NCBI RefSeq assembly: GCF_000936425.1
Contig: NZ_AVFK01000017.1
Coordinates: 92,115 to 156,114, forward strand
Length of the DNA: 64,000 bases
Source: Skermanella aerolata KACC 11604
Lineage (GTDB): Bacteria; Pseudomonadota; Alphaproteobacteria; Azospirillales; Azospirillaceae
Direction of reading: 5' to 3'
Part shown: positions 38,407 to 47,513 of the stretch, one piece after another
Layout: every line of letters begins with the position of its first letter
Numbering within the stretch: the first letter of the stretch is position 1
Notes under the pieces: model-generated
Seen by the model: the letters and a program-made list of their open reading frames with translations, nothing else
The model's database searches: none
What the model was told of the DNA's origin: nothing
Program-made: the position numbers and the translations under genes

Positions 38407-41169
38407 ATGTCGATCCTTCCCACCGGCTCACCGGCGGCGAACACGCGAACTCCGCTCCGGCGGACCCCATTGTCCCTCACCCTTATGGCTGCGGTCCTCG
38501 CCGTTACGGCTATGACCCATCTCGGCATCTGGCGTGGCCAGACGGCGCCGGTCGATGTGGCGGCCTCCCCGAGTCGTCTGCAATCGGTATCGTACAGCCC
38601 GTCGGGCCGCGATTTCAGCCCGGAGGACGACCGTCACGTCGCCGTGGCCGAGATCCGCAAGGACATGGCCGCGATCAACGGGATCGCCGACGGCATCCGG
38701 ACCTATACCGTTTCCGACGGTCAGGACCGCGCGCCGGGCATCGCCAGCCGCATGGGCCTGAAGGTCAACCTGGGCATCTGGCTGAACGCCGACCCGGAGC
38801 ATAACCGGGCGGAGATCGACCAGGCCGTCGCCATCGCGCGCAACACGCCGAACATCGTGCGCGTCGTGGTCGGCAACGAGTCGCTGCTGCGCGCCGACCA
38901 GACCGACGAGACCCTGGCCGCCTATGTGGCGGAGGTCCGGTCCCGCGTGCCGCGCCGCATCCCGGTGGGCACGGCGGATACGTGGTCGGAGCTGCTGAAG
39001 GCCCCCAAGACGGTCGCCGTGTCCGACTTCGTCGGTATCCACACGCTGCCGTACTGGGAAAAGCTGGAAAGCTCGGGCGCCATCCCCTACGCGATGGACA
39101 AGATCAAGCGCATCCGGCAGGCCTATCCCGGCAAACCGATCTGGATCGGTGAAATCGGCTGGCCGTCCGACGGCGACAACTTCGGCAACGCGCACGCCTC
39201 GCGGCCGGAGCAGGCCCGGATCATCCGGGAATTCGCCACGGACGCCAAGCGCATGGGCGTCGAGTACAACGTGATCGAAGCGTTCGATCAGCCGTGGAAG
39301 ACCGCGATCGAAGGCAGCCCCGGCCCGCACTGGGGCGTCCTGGACGCCGACCGGCAGCCCAAGTGGCAGCTGCGCGGCGCCGTCGAGCCCAAGCCGGAAG
39401 CGCTTGGTGTCGGCATCGTGTCGGTCCTGATCGGCGTGTTCCTGTCGGTCCCCGCCTTGTTCCGCCGCCGCGCCACCGTGCTCCAGGCGCTGCTGTGGTC
39501 GATCGCGGCCCATGGTTCCGCCGGCATGACAGCCTGGGCCGTGCTTGCCGCATTGGGCATCTACGCCACCCCCGGTACGCTGGTGATGTGGGCCAGCGGT
39601 CTGGCGCTGGGCGGCATCCTGCTGGTGCTGGCGCTGGCCGACCTCGACGAGATGACGCGGACGCTGCTGGGCCGCCGTCCGACTCGCCTGCTGCCGCGGG
39701 AAGGCGCCGGCGCGCTGATTGGGTCGGCCGGAGTCGCCGTCCGCCAGCCGATGGTGTCCGTCCATATCGCCGCCCGCAACGAGGATCCGGCGATGCTGAA
39801 CGCCACCCTCGACAGCCTGGCGGCGCAGGAATACCCGGCCTTCGAAGTGGTCGTCGCGATCAACAACACCAACGACATGAGCCTGATCACCCCGGTCGAG
39901 GAATACTGCCGGGAGCTGAACGAGCGCATGGGCCGCGATGCCTTCAAGTTCGCCAACTTCAACCCGATCACCGGCTTCAAGGCGGGCGCGCTGAACCGCG
40001 CGCTGAAGATCACCGATCCGGAAGCCGAGGTCATCGCCGTCCTGGACGCCGACTACGCCGTGTCTCCGCACTGGCTGAGCCGGCTGGCCCCCGCCTTCTC
40101 CGACCCCGCCGTCGGTCTGGTGCAGGCGCCGCAGGAACACCGCGACGGCGACCAGTCGCTGCTGAAGCGCCTGATGGCGGCCGAGTACCGCGCCTTCTTC
40201 GACAGCGGCATGGTCGAGCGGAACGAGGACAACGCCCTGATCGCCCACGGCACCATGATCATGGTCCGCCGCTCGGCGCTGGAAGGGCTCGGCGGCTGGT
40301 CGGAATGGTGCATCGTCGAGGACACCGAACTGGGCCTGACGCTGCTGGAGCAGGGCTGGAAACAGCACTATACCACGGAACGCCTGGGCGCTGGCATCAC
40401 GCCGGACAGCTTCAAGGACTTCCGCCAGCAACGTCACCGCTGGGCATATGGCTCGGTCCAGATCATGAAGGCGCACGTCAAGCACCTGCTTCCCGGCGCC
40501 AAGGGCCTGAACGGCGCGCAGAAGCTGCACTTCTGGTCCGGCTGGGCGCGCTGGTGGTCCGATGCGCTGGGTCTGGTGGCTGCCGCCGGCGCCATTTCGT
40601 GGACCGCGCTGGCGACCGTCCTGCCGCTGCACCTGCCGCCGCCGGAAGTGACCGCCATCGCGATCGCCGCCTTGATGCTGCGGGCCGCCGCGAGCATGGC
40701 GCTGACCCGGTTCGCGTCCGGCCATAGCTGGGGCGAGACGGTCGGCACCTCCATCCTGGGCATGAGCCTGAACTACACCGTCGGCGCCGCCGTGCTGAAG
40801 GGCCTGTTCACCAAGCACGAGCCGTTCAAGGTGACGTCGAAGGGCAAGCGCAAAAAGGCCGCCAAGTTCCCGGCCATGCCGGAAGCGATCCTGAGCGGCC
40901 TGCTGGTCGTGGCCTGCATCACCGCGATCGTGCTGAACCACGCCGGTACGGTCTCGTTGACGCTGTGGACGATCCTGCTGGCCGTGATGGCGGTGCCGAA
41001 CATCGCCGCATCCCTGCTGGCCGCGACCGACCTGATGCCGGTCCGCGAGAAGACGCCGGAAGCCGTGACGGAGCCGGCCTTGGTATCGGCCCCGGCCCAG
41101 GCGGTGGCAGCGGTTCAGGCAGTCGTTGCGCCGTCGCCGGGAGTGCTGGCCGACGCGGCCGGAAGTTGA
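38407..41169 (+). CDS. GH17-GT2 fusion, beta-glucan synthase/transglycosylase membrane protein
   Basis: A 920-aa protein. One membrane helix (LMAAVLAVTAMTHLGIW), then a periplasmic GH17-type domain with NES (VVVGNESLL) and the nucleophile region IGEIGWPSDGD, membrane helices near residues 335-415, a cytoplasmic GT2 domain with LDADY, VEDTELG and QQRHRW (the QxxRW motif), and more helices to the end. This is the architecture of beta-1,3-glucan synthases fused to a glucanosyltransferase, as in NdvB/NdvC-type cyclic glucan synthesis. The product could be a cyclic or linear beta-glucan. Confidence 0.9.
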   Translation: MSILPTGSPAANTRTPLRRTPLSLTLMAAVLAVTAMTHLGIWRGQTAPVDVAASPSRLQSVSYSPSGRDFSPEDDRHVAVAEIRKDMAAINGIADGIRTYTVSDGQDRAPGIASRMGLKVNLGIWLNADPEHNRAEIDQAVAIARNTPNIVRVVVGNESLLRADQTDETLAAYVAEVRSRVPRRIPVGTADTWSELLKAPKTVAVSDFVGIHTLPYWEKLESSGAIPYAMDKIKRIRQAYPGKPIWIGEIGWPSDGDNFGNAHASRPEQARIIREFATDAKRMGVEYNVIEAFDQPWKTAIEGSPGPHWGVLDADRQPKWQLRGAVEPKPEALGVGIVSVLIGVFLSVPALFRRRATVLQALLWSIAAHGSAGMTAWAVLAALGIYATPGTLVMWASGLALGGILLVLALADLDEMTRTLLGRRPTRLLPREGAGALIGSAGVAVRQPMVSVHIAARNEDPAMLNATLDSLAAQEYPAFEVVVAINNTNDMSLITPVEEYCRELNERMGRDAFKFANFNPITGFKAGALNRALKITDPEAEVIAVLDADYAVSPHWLSRLAPAFSDPAVGLVQAPQEHRDGDQSLLKRLMAAEYRAFFDSGMVERNEDNALIAHGTMIMVRRSALEGLGGWSEWCIVEDTELGLTLLEQGWKQHYTTERLGAGITPDSFKDFRQQRHRWAYGSVQIMKAHVKHLLPGAKGLNGAQKLHFWSGWARWWSDALGLVAAAGAISWTALATVLPLHLPPPEVTAIAIAALMLRAAASMALTRFASGHSWGETVGTSILGMSLNYTVGAAVLKGLFTKHEPFKVTSKGKRKKAAKFPAMPEAILSGLLVVACITAIVLNHAGTVSLTLWTILLAVMAVPNIAASLLAATDLMPVREKTPEAVTEPALVSAPAQAVAAVQAVVAPSPGVLADAAGS

Positions 41170-41223
41170 CCGGGGCGGTACCGATGACGGTACCGATGCC
41201 GGTGGCGGAAGATGCGGGCCGGC

Positions 41224-41278
41224 TTGGAGCGTTAGTGTCGGGCTGAAGAGGCCCGACCTACGCGAGAGTGCTTTTGCC
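41224..41278. repeat. Half copy of the 3842/45907 REP element
   Basis: Reads CTTGGAGCGTTAG, then the GTCGGGC-TGAAGAG-GCCCGAC hairpin with CTAC, and ends in GTGCTTTTGCC. This is the complement of the right half of the element at 45907-46070, including its single-stranded linker. The terminal inverted repeats are absent. Confidence 0.7.
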
Positions 41279-41372
41279 GCGCGGGCGGACCGGTTGGAAG
41301 TTGAGTGGGTGGAAGGCGGCTCGGGAGGCATGGCGACATGCCCTTCCGGGCCGCTTTTGTTATCAGGAGTCA

Positions 41373-42164
41373 TCATTCCGCGTCGGACGGCTGCGCCTGC
41401 TCGGGCCAAAGCTCCGGCGGGAGCAGGGTGTCGAAGTCGTCGAAATAGGCACGTGCGTCGCTGAGCTCCTCGATCCGGGGAGACAGCTCGGGGTGATGGG
41501 CCATCAGGTGTTCGTAGCGGAAGATCCGCCGCTCGGCTTCGGCGCGGGCGGCCTGCTGAGCGGCGGCACGGGCGGCGGCGCGGGCTTGGGCGGGGGAAAG
41601 CCGGTCCGGCGCGGGAGCCGGGGCGGGTTCCACGGGCTGCGGCAGTTCGGGCGGCATCGGCGGGTCGAACACGGTTTCCGGAGAGTCGGGCAGGTCGGGT
41701 TCCAGACCGGCCTCCTCGCCGGCGGTTTCCTCGTCCTCCCCCGAGAGCCGGTGCATTTCCTCCAGCGCCGCTTCCACGCCGCCGAAGCGCTTGGCGGTCG
41801 TGGGCGTCAAGCCGCGCAGCCGGGCGATCATGTCGATGGCGCGGAGGGTGGCGAAATCGTTCTTCCGTTCCATGGCGTCGATCATCACGCGCTTGAGCCC
41901 GGCTACCAACTCGTCAAGTTCGCCCTGGCGCTGGTCTTCCTTGGCATGGGCGATGCCGGCGACACGGGCCGCGATCTGCGGCTCCTTCATCAGCCGCGAT
42001 CCCGTCTGCCGCGCGCTGTCCCAGGCGTAACCCGCCAGCCGGGCGGCGTCGGTCAGGGTGCGGCCGGCGGCCACGTGCCGCGCGAAGGCTTCCTGGCGGT
42101 GCGGGAGGTGGACGTGACTGGGGGATTCGGCTGAAGTTTCAGCAGACTGGGGCATGGCGGGCAC
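41373..42164 (-). CDS. Terminase-small-subunit-like HTH protein
   Basis: A 263-aa protein. Residues about 20-75 (HRQEAFARHVAAGRTLTDAARLAGYAWDSARQTGSRLMKEPQIAARVAGI) look like the helix-turn-helix DNA-recognition domain of phage terminase small subunits. The rest is acidic, Pro- and Ala-rich and probably disordered. No large terminase or other phage gene is nearby, so it is a stand-alone homologue of unknown role. Confidence 0.75.
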   Translation of the reverse strand: MPAMPQSAETSAESPSHVHLPHRQEAFARHVAAGRTLTDAARLAGYAWDSARQTGSRLMKEPQIAARVAGIAHAKEDQRQGELDELVAGLKRVMIDAMERKNDFATLRAIDMIARLRGLTPTTAKRFGGVEAALEEMHRLSGEDEETAGEEAGLEPDLPDSPETVFDPPMPPELPQPVEPAPAPAPDRLSPAQARAAARAAAQQAARAEAERRIFRYEHLMAHHPELSPRIEELSDARAYFDDFDTLLPPELWPEQAQPSDAE

Positions 42165-42275
42165 TTTCCGGGAGTTGATGTAAGGATATTTATCCTAATT
42201 CGGAAAGGACGTCAATCCTTTGATGCTCCCGGCTTATACCAGCGCCGGCAAGTTCCGACCCGTCGATGCGTCGAT

Positions 42276-42333
42276 GTTGGGCCACGGCCCAACCTACGAA
42301 TTCCGGCACTTGTAGGTTGGGCCGTGGCCCAAC
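42276..42333. repeat. REP doublet between two minus-strand genes
   Basis: Two inverted hairpins GTTGGGC-CRYG-GCCCAAC, each with GTAG on the open end (CTAC ends at 42297, GTAG starts at 42312), separated by 14 bp. Third REP sequence type in the window. Confidence 0.75.
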
Positions 42334-42343
42334 AGGTCCGCCC

Positions 42344-43675
42344 CTACTCGGCGGCGCTGCGGCGTTCGTGGTTCTCCTGAACAGGGGCTTTCCTTTCGCC
42401 GGTGATCAGGCGGGCGCCGCGATGATAGGTCAGGTAGGCGACCAGCCATTGCATGCTGACCAGCAGCCGGTTGCTGAAACCGATCAGCAGATAGACGTGG
42501 ACGAGGCCCCAGAGCACCCAGGCGACGAAGCCCTTGATCTTCCGGCTGCCGAAATCCGCGACGGCCGAGTTCCGCCCGATCGTCGCCAGATTGCCCCGGT
42601 TCTTGAACCGGAACGGCGGCATCGCTTCCCCCTTGGCCAGATGGCCGGCGAGGTGGCTGCCGACATGCTCGCCCTGCTGCTTGGCGACCTGCGCCAGTCC
42701 GGGCAGGGGTGAGCCGTCGTCATGCATCGCCAGGGCGGTATCGCCCAGCACGAAGATTTCCGGATATCCCGGCACCGTCAGATCGGGGCCAACCTTGACC
42801 CGTCCCGCCTTGTCGGTATCGACGCCGAGCCAGGAGCCTGCCGGCGACGCGCGGACGCCGGCGCCCCAGATGACGGTGCCGGCGCGGACGAAACGGCCGC
42901 CTAGGGTGACGCCCTCGGCGGTGACGTCTTCGACCGGAGTGTTGACCATGACGGTGACGCCCAGCTTTTCCAGCGCCTTGTGGGCGTAGTCGGACAGTTC
43001 CGGCGGAAAGGCGGGCAGCACGCGGGGACCGGCTTCGACCAGCAGGACGCGGGCGGTTTCCGGCCGGATGTTGCGGAAGTCGCGGGCTAGCGTGTGGCGT
43101 GACAGTTCGGCGATGGCGCCGGCCATCTCCACCCCGGTCGGGCCGGCGCCGACGACCACGGTGGTTATCAGGTCCTGCTGCTCGACCTTGTTCCGGCAGA
43201 TCTCCGCCTGCTCGAACGCCATCAGGACGCGGGCGCGGATCTGGCGGGCGTCCTCGATCGTCTTCAGGCCGGGCGCGTGCTGTGCCCATTCGTCGTGGCC
43301 GAAATAGCTGTGGGTCGAGCCGGTGGCGACGATCAGCCGGTCATAGGCGACGGCGGTCCCGTCCGCGAGGGCGACGGTCCGCGCCTGCTTGTCGATCCCG
43401 GCGACCTCCCCCAGCATGACTTCGATGTTGGAGTGGCGACTGAGAATCCGGCGGATCGGCTCCGCGATGTCGGCGGGCGACAGGGCGGCGCTGGCGACCT
43501 GATAGAGCAGCGGGACGAACAGGTGATAGTTGCGCCGGTCGATCAGCGTAACGTTGACGGGGGTGCCGCCCAGCTCGCTTGCCGCCGCCAGCCCGGCGAA
43601 ACCGGCGCCGATGATGACGACATGCGGGTGGCCTTCGACATGCGTGGCGGACGTGGCCGGTGCGGGATCTGCCAT
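42344..43675 (-). CDS. ndh: NDH-2 type NADH:quinone oxidoreductase
   Basis: A 443-aa FAD/NAD flavoprotein. FAD motif VVIIGAGFAGLAAA at the N-terminus, NAD motif TTVVVGAGPTGVEMAGAIAEL in the middle, and GDTALAMHDDGSPLPGLAQVAKQQGEH near the end, as in type II NADH dehydrogenases. The C-terminal helices (FVAWVLWGLVHVYLLIGF) anchor it to the membrane. It oxidises NADH without pumping protons. Confidence 0.92.
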   Translation of the reverse strand: MADPAPATSATHVEGHPHVVIIGAGFAGLAAASELGGTPVNVTLIDRRNYHLFVPLLYQVASAALSPADIAEPIRRILSRHSNIEVMLGEVAGIDKQARTVALADGTAVAYDRLIVATGSTHSYFGHDEWAQHAPGLKTIEDARQIRARVLMAFEQAEICRNKVEQQDLITTVVVGAGPTGVEMAGAIAELSRHTLARDFRNIRPETARVLLVEAGPRVLPAFPPELSDYAHKALEKLGVTVMVNTPVEDVTAEGVTLGGRFVRAGTVIWGAGVRASPAGSWLGVDTDKAGRVKVGPDLTVPGYPEIFVLGDTALAMHDDGSPLPGLAQVAKQQGEHVGSHLAGHLAKGEAMPPFRFKNRGNLATIGRNSAVADFGSRKIKGFVAWVLWGLVHVYLLIGFSNRLLVSMQWLVAYLTYHRGARLITGERKAPVQENHERRSAAE

Positions 43676-43885
43676 GGTTTCGGCCTTCGCGGGGTTCGGG
43701 TGCTGTCACAAGGGAAATGGTTGCGGGTGCGAAGGGTTCCCCGGAAGCTTCGCCCAGAAGCTTTGCCCGATAGGCGGGACAGTTGACGGTTCTCCACGTT
43801 CGGTAGTATCGCTTCCAGTCGTTGCCGCGCCTGGAGTGCTGCCGTGGAGCGCTGCGGTCCGTGGAGCGTCGTTCGGGATTTTTCG

Positions 43886-44776
43886 ATGGGGTCGCCTGGG
43901 ATGCCGAAGCCGCTGCTGTTCCAGCAGATCTCTCCCGCCGACGAGGCGCAAGCGGCGCTGACCAAGCGCCATCTGGGCGTGCTTGCCGAGGCTTTGCCGG
44001 CGTATTTCCTGGCGCTGCGGGCGGAAACCGACGCCGCCCTGTCCCTGGTCCTGCCGCCGGCGGGTGGCAAGCCGTATCCCTATGGCCGGTGCGAGGAGAT
44101 CACCCGCGACCTGCATAATCGTCTGGTCAAGCGGCTGGAGCGTCCGGCCTGCGCGGTCGAGCTTGCCCTTAAAGGGTTCATCGGGAAGGGCGGGGTGTTC
44201 CGCAGCGTCTGGGGCGTGCTGCGGGAGCAGTATTTTCAGAACGCCATCCAACTGGGCGACCTGTACGTGGACGTATCCAACGATACGGTGGTCGTGACGA
44301 AGCCCAAGGTCGAGATCCTGCCGATGGAGGCTTCCGGGCTGGTGTCCGTCCGCGATCTCGCCCATTTCCGCCAGACGGCCGAGCGCTATTGGGGTGCTAC
44401 GATCTACGCCAACCATCTGACGCCACCGCTGGCGCCGCTGCTGCCGATGATCTCGGCCAGTCCCGGGTGGTTGCGGCCGGGATTGCAGTCCGCCTGCAAT
44501 TACATGATCGAGCTGATGTGCCGGGACGAGTTCCGCGAGGCGGAGGACTGGCTGCGCGACGGGCCGGCGCCTCCGCCGGAGATTGCGGCCGCCGTCTTGG
44601 CCGGCGTGCCGGAGGACTTGCGGCCCAAGGCGGCGGACGGTGGCGGGGAGACGTGGAGGCAGGAGGCGGTGGCCGCCTGCCGGCAGGCCCGCGCCGCCCG
44701 CTTTCAGACAAACCAGCGGTGGCGGAATCAGCGGATCATGGACTATCTGCGGATGATGGGCGTGAAGGGGAAATAG
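43886..44776 (+). CDS. Conserved hypothetical protein (intact paralogue of 46628-47513)
   Basis: About 296 aa, soluble. Not recognised. A conserved core (RCEEITRDLHNRLVKRLERP, GVLREQYFQNAIQLGDLYVDVSNDTVVVTKPKVEILP, HFRQTAERYWGATIYANHL, LQSACNYMIELMCRDEFR) is nearly identical in the frameshifted copy at 46628. I chose ATG 43886 because the same MG-n-MP start pattern occurs in both copies. An ATG at 43844 gives 310 aa. No catalytic motif known to me. Confidence 0.7.
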   Translation: MGSPGMPKPLLFQQISPADEAQAALTKRHLGVLAEALPAYFLALRAETDAALSLVLPPAGGKPYPYGRCEEITRDLHNRLVKRLERPACAVELALKGFIGKGGVFRSVWGVLREQYFQNAIQLGDLYVDVSNDTVVVTKPKVEILPMEASGLVSVRDLAHFRQTAERYWGATIYANHLTPPLAPLLPMISASPGWLRPGLQSACNYMIELMCRDEFREAEDWLRDGPAPPPEIAAAVLAGVPEDLRPKAADGGGETWRQEAVAACRQARAARFQTNQRWRNQRIMDYLRMMGVKGK

Positions 44777-44844
44777 GGCGGGGAGGGCAAGAGCGTTTGG
44801 GCTGAGGCCCCTGGGATACTACCCTTGGCTTTCGCTTTTACGGC

Positions 44845-44872
44845 GTATATGCTTCATATATGAACCGTATAT
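44845..44872 (+). promoter_or_regulatory. Palindromic operator candidate before the ParD-like gene
   Basis: TTCATATATGAA (44853-44864) is a perfect 12-bp palindrome, flanked on both sides by GTATAT. It ends 18 bp before the ParD-like start, suiting autoregulation by a ribbon-helix-helix protein. Confidence 0.5.
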
Positions 44873-44882
44873 GGAGGACCTG

Positions 44883-45095
44883 ATGGGTATCGTTAATATA
44901 GACGATGATCTGCACGATCAGCTGCGTGGGGCGAGCAAGGTATCTTATCGCTCGATCAACGCGCAGGCCGCCTACTGGATCAAAGTGGGCATGCTATGCG
45001 AAACCAATCCGACGCTCAGTTTCAACGACATCATCAAGCGTGAGCTTAGTTCCGCAGGTGTTTCGGCTCAACCGCTGGCCCTGAGTGAAGCATGA
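44883..45095 (+). CDS. ParD-like antitoxin-family protein
   Basis: A 70-aa protein (MGIVNIDDDLHDQLRGASKVSYRSINAQAAYWIKVGMLCE) of the ParD-like, ribbon-helix-helix family. The ATG at 44883 has GGAGGACC upstream. Its stop overlaps the start of a methionine aminopeptidase (ATGA), not a toxin, so the pair could be a toxin-antitoxin-like unit or a regulated peptidase. Confidence 0.8.
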   Translation: MGIVNIDDDLHDQLRGASKVSYRSINAQAAYWIKVGMLCETNPTLSFNDIIKRELSSAGVSAQPLALSEA

Positions 45096-45880
45096 CGAAG
45101 CAGCCTCAGGAGGTGGAGTTATTGGCCGAATCCGGCCGGCTGCTGGCGTCCGTGTTCGAGCTGCTGGATCGGACCTCGCTCGTCGGCATGTCGACACTTC
45201 AGGTCAATGAAATAGTCGAAAAATTCATCGTTCACGATCTACAGGCTCGACCGGCGAGCAAGGGCCAATATGGCTATGGGTTTGTGTTGAACTCTTCCGT
45301 GAACGATGTGGTCTGTCACGGCATTCCATCGCAATCCACCGTGCTTCGAGACGGCGACATCGTCAACTTCGACATTACTCTTGAGAAGAACGGCTATATT
45401 GCAGATTCCAGCAAAACTTATCTCGTCGGTGAGGTAAACCCACTCGCCAAGAGGCTGGTCAAGACCACCTACGAAGCTATGTGGATGGGCATCCAGGCGG
45501 TTCGCCCAGGTGCGCGGCTCGGAGACATCGGTTGGGCGATAACACGACATGCCAAGCGAAATGGCTATTCCGTGGTTCGTGAATATTGCGGCCATGGCAT
45601 CGGCCGGGAAATGCATGAAGCGCCGCAGGTGCTGCACTTCGGAAAGCCAGGCACCGGCCTTGCCATGCGTGAGGGTATGGTTTTCACGATCGAGCCGATG
45701 CTCAACGGAGGCCGGCGGAACGTGAAAGCCGAGGATGATGGTTGGACCGTCGTGACGCGGGATGGGTCGCTTTCCGCACAGTTCGAGCACACGGTCGCCG
45801 TGACGGCTTCCGGCGTGTCGGTGCTGACTCTCCGTCATGACGAACTGGGCATGATCAGAAAGATGAAGATCGCAGCCTGA
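45092..45880 (+). CDS. map: Type I methionine aminopeptidase paired with ParD-like protein
   Basis: A 262-aa M24 peptidase. All five metal ligands are visible: two Asp in DIVNFDITLEKNGYIADSSK, His in GHGIGREMHEAP, Glu in FTIEPMLNGG and Glu in SAQFEHTVAV. It should therefore be active on N-terminal Met. It is probably a second copy beside a housekeeping map; that cannot be seen here. Codon use resembles the neighbours but with lower GC3 than the nif genes. Confidence 0.9.
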   Translation: MTKQPQEVELLAESGRLLASVFELLDRTSLVGMSTLQVNEIVEKFIVHDLQARPASKGQYGYGFVLNSSVNDVVCHGIPSQSTVLRDGDIVNFDITLEKNGYIADSSKTYLVGEVNPLAKRLVKTTYEAMWMGIQAVRPGARLGDIGWAITRHAKRNGYSVVREYCGHGIGREMHEAPQVLHFGKPGTGLAMREGMVFTIEPMLNGGRRNVKAEDDGWTVVTRDGSLSAQFEHTVAVTASGVSVLTLRHDELGMIRKMKIAA

Positions 45881-45906
45881 GCGATCACCGGACCCCACAC
45901 CGGCTG

Positions 45907-46070
45907 ATGCCAACGGCATTGAAGATTGATCGGTGAGTTCCGGCAAAGATGTCGGGCTGAAGAGGCCCGACCTACAAATCCATGCTGGCAAAAGCACGCT
46001 GACGTAGGTCGGGCCTCTTCAGCCCGACATCTAACGCTCCAGACCGATCAATCTTCAATGCAGTTGGTAT
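45907..46070. repeat. REP-doublet element with terminal inverted repeats (copy B)
   Basis: Left end ATGCCAACGGCATTGAAG (45907) and complementary right end finishing GTTGGTAT (46070), matching over about 27 bp with few mismatches. Two inverted GTAG-GTCGGGC-CTCTTCA-GCCCGAC hairpins lie inside with a 30-bp linker. Homologous to the element at 3842-3991. Confidence 0.8.
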
Positions 46071-46151
46071 AACAGGATCAATTGACTTCGCGGCTATACG
46101 GTGGATAGCAAAGGGCCAGAGAGATAGACCGCAGACGAGGGCAGGAACGAG

Positions 46152-46541
46152 ATGCTTGCGACGGTAAAGGCGTGGGCTCGCCGGCTCAAGCGCGATGTAC
46201 ATGCGGTCTACCTCGCCGCTCACGATCCGAGGACGCCTTGGCATGCCCGTGTTGTGGCGATCCTGATTGCGGCTTATGCGCTCAGCCCCATCGATCTGAT
46301 ACCGGACTTCATTCCGGTGCTCGGCTATCTTGACGACCTGCTCATCGTGCCGCTCGGAATTCTGCTGGTCATCCGCCTTATTCCCGCCGATGTGCTTGAA
46401 GAGCATCGGGCAACGGCGGAGGGGCGGGCGGATCGGCCAGTCAGCTATGTCGCGGCGACGTTCATGATAGCGCTGTGGATCGTTGCGGCGGTGGCTCTTT
46501 ACTGGTGGCTGGAGCCGTTGCTGCTGGACTGGCTTTGGTGA
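46152..46541 (+). CDS. DUF1232 (YkvA-like) membrane protein
   Basis: A 129-aa protein with the DUF1232 core ([42 protein letters not shown]) and a second C-terminal membrane helix ([19 protein letters not shown]). Small integral membrane family with no firm function. It lies between the two copies of the hypothetical gene. Confidence 0.88.
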   Translation: MLATVKAWARRLKRDVHAVYLAAHDPRTPWHARVVAILIAAYALSPIDLIPDFIPVLGYLDDLLIVPLGILLVIRLIPADVLEEHRATAEGRADRPVSYVAATFMIALWIVAAVALYWWLEPLLLDWLW

Positions 46542-46627
46542 TGTGCCGCTTGGATCGTACCGGCGGATCTTGCGGCACCGACTCGGTGCGATGACGACGC
46601 GGCGGCCTTGGTCGATTTACAGATTTG

Positions 46628-47513
46628 ATGGGTTTGTCCGCGATGCCGGCGCCGTTGCTGTTCCAGTGGATCATTCCCTTGGATGACGCGCAGGCCATGC
46701 TGATCCGGCTTTGTCTGACGCGCATTTCCGAATCGTTGATGGAGTATTTTCTGGCGTTGTGGGCGGAAACGGACACGGCTCTCGCTCCGCTACTGCCGCC
46801 CGCCGGCGGCAAGCCATATCCCTATGGGCGGTGCGAGGAGATTACCCGCGAACTGCATGCGCGTTTGATGAAGCGTCTTGAACGCCCGATCTGCGCGGTG
46901 GGAACGCGTCATCCGTGAATTCGTCGGAAAGGGCAGAGCGTTCCGCAGCGTTTGGGGAGTTCTGCGGGAGCAGTATTTCCAGAACGCCATCCAACTGGGC
47001 GGCCTGTATGTGGACGTGTCCAACGACACGGTCGTCGTGACGAAGCCCAAGGTGGAAATCCTGCCGATAGAGGTCTCCGGCCTTGTTCACGTGCGCGACA
47101 TCGCCCACTTTCGCCAGACGGCTGAACGCTATTGGAGGGCGACGATCTACGCCAACCATCTGGTCCCCTCGCTGGCGCCGCTGCTGCCGATGATCTCGGC
47201 GAGTCCCGGCCGGTTGCAACCGGGTTTGCAGTCCGCCTGCAACTATATGATCGAGTTGATGTGCCGGGACGAGTTCCGGCAGACGGAAGACTGGCTGCGC
47301 GATGGGCCTGCGTCTCCGCCGGAGATTGCCGTTGCGGTTTTGGGGGGCGTGCCGGCTGACTTGCGGCCGCAGACGGGGGATGGTGGTTGGCGGGAGGCGG
47401 TGATTGCATGCCGGGAGGCTCGGGGGGCTGGCTTTCATGCTGATGTCGGGTGGAGGAATAAACGTGTTATGGACTATCTAAGGATGATGAAGTTTCGGCA
47501 GAATTCGTCCTAA
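46628..47513 (+). pseudogene. Frameshifted paralogue of the gene at 43886
   Basis: The first part (46628-46918) aligns with the start of the gene at 43886 (LLFQ, PPAGGKPYPYGRCEEITR) and then stops after CAVGTRHP. The rest, in another frame from about 46905 to 47513, continues the alignment (EFVGKGRAFRSVWGVLREQYFQNAIQLGG...). Comparison of the two DNA copies shows one extra base near 46902-46912. A sequencing error cannot be excluded. Confidence 0.8.

Noticed and set aside
38428..41409. A 993-codon minus-strand frame opposite the glucan synthase
   Set aside because: Low-complexity Arg/Gly/Asp/His-rich translation and full overlap with a well-supported membrane enzyme show it to be a shadow.
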